5,873 bases of DNA. It comes from a bacterium (GTDB lineage: Bacteria; Arandabacterota; Arandabacteria; Arandabacterales; JALGWA01). The stretch's first letter is position 1. Every line of letters begins with the position of its first letter. The notes beneath the pieces were generated by a model, which saw only the letters and a program-made list of their open reading frames with translations, had not been told where the DNA came from and ran no database searches. Below are positions 5,695-5,873 of this stretch, in pieces. Position numbers and translations under genes: made by a program. The stretch covers positions 1-5,873 of the forward strand of contig JALGWA010000104.1 of the NCBI GenBank assembly GCA_025774425.1, given 5' to 3'.

Positions 5695-5873
5695 ATGGAT
5701 TCGACCGAGAAACTCTTGAAGGAACTGACCGGCATAACCGGCATTTCGGGCCGCGAAGACAAGGTGGCCGCGTACATCGCCGGCAAGATGAAGCCCTTCT
5801 GCCGGATCTCGCACGACAAGCTCGGCAGCGTGATCTGCGAGAAGAAGGGCGCGGCGAAGGGTCCGAGGGTGAT
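5695..5873 (+). CDS. M42-family metallopeptidase (glutamyl aminopeptidase/endoglucanase type), 3' end cut by window
   Basis: Only the first 59 codons are in the window. The N-terminus reads LLKELTGITGISGREDKVAAYI and then HDKLGSVICEKKG followed by GPRV, which fits the start of M42 (TET/FrvX/PepA-like) aminopeptidases: an LL-x-L-x4-G-x-SG-x-E opening, then D-x-LGN/S and the strand before the first metal-binding histidine. These are cytoplasmic di-metal exopeptidases that usually form large tetrahedral assemblies and trim peptides. The metal ligands lie beyond the window edge, so activity cannot be judged. M20-family peptidases share a related start and remain possible, though DKLGS favours M42. 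The ATG at 5695 is fixed by GGAGGT upstream. The 3-nt gap after ddl suggests co-transcription; I see no functional link to Ddl beyond that. Confidence 0.8.
   Translation, partial: MDSTEKLLKELTGITGISGREDKVAAYIAGKMKPFCRISHDKLGSVICEKKGAAKGPRV

Overview
The window is GC-rich bacterial chromosomal DNA carrying seven same-strand (+) genes packed almost without gaps. Five are complete and the two at the edges are cut by the window. In order they are: the 3' part of an MCE/MlaD-type lipid-transport protein; a membrane-anchored PIN-TRAM protein of the YacL family; ispD; ispF; gltX; ddl; and the first 59 codons of an M42-family metallopeptidase. Gaps are 47, 30, 14, -1, -4 and 3 nt. The block therefore looks like one transcription unit whose promoter lies upstream of the window and whose terminator lies downstream. 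I see no tRNA, rRNA, CRISPR array, insertion sequence or phage gene, and no gene-free stretch longer than 47 nt.

Organism: an MCE protein implies a two-membrane (diderm) bacterium with outer-membrane lipid trafficking. The order YacL-like, ispD, ispF, gltX is the one known from Bacillus and other Firmicutes. High GC, frequent ATA isoleucine codons and frequent AGG arginine codons argue against both Bacillus and the enterobacteria. A high-GC diderm of a less-studied lineage (for example the FCB/Gemmatimonadota/Krumholzibacteriota-like or deltaproteobacterial neighbourhood) would fit, but I cannot fix the phylum from this window.

How the genes work together: IspD and IspF catalyse the third and fifth steps of the MEP (non-mevalonate) pathway to IPP/DMAPP, which feeds undecaprenyl phosphate and quinones. 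Ddl makes the D-Ala-D-Ala end of the peptidoglycan stem peptide. The MCE protein belongs to envelope lipid transport. GltX charges tRNA-Glu. The YacL-type protein is a predicted membrane-bound PIN nuclease. The set is thus envelope and isoprenoid housekeeping plus translation.

This is mostly an ordinary core region, and I found no convincing new multi-gene system. The one real oddity is IspD, which carries a strongly basic, low-complexity tail of about 78 residues after a complete catalytic domain, with a repeated RGR[RK]PR motif resembling nucleic-acid-binding AT-hook or RGG sequences. Smaller points are the heavy ATA use, a changed fourth residue in the GluRS zinc motif, an altered nucleotide-binding loop in IspD, and a start-site decision for ispD.
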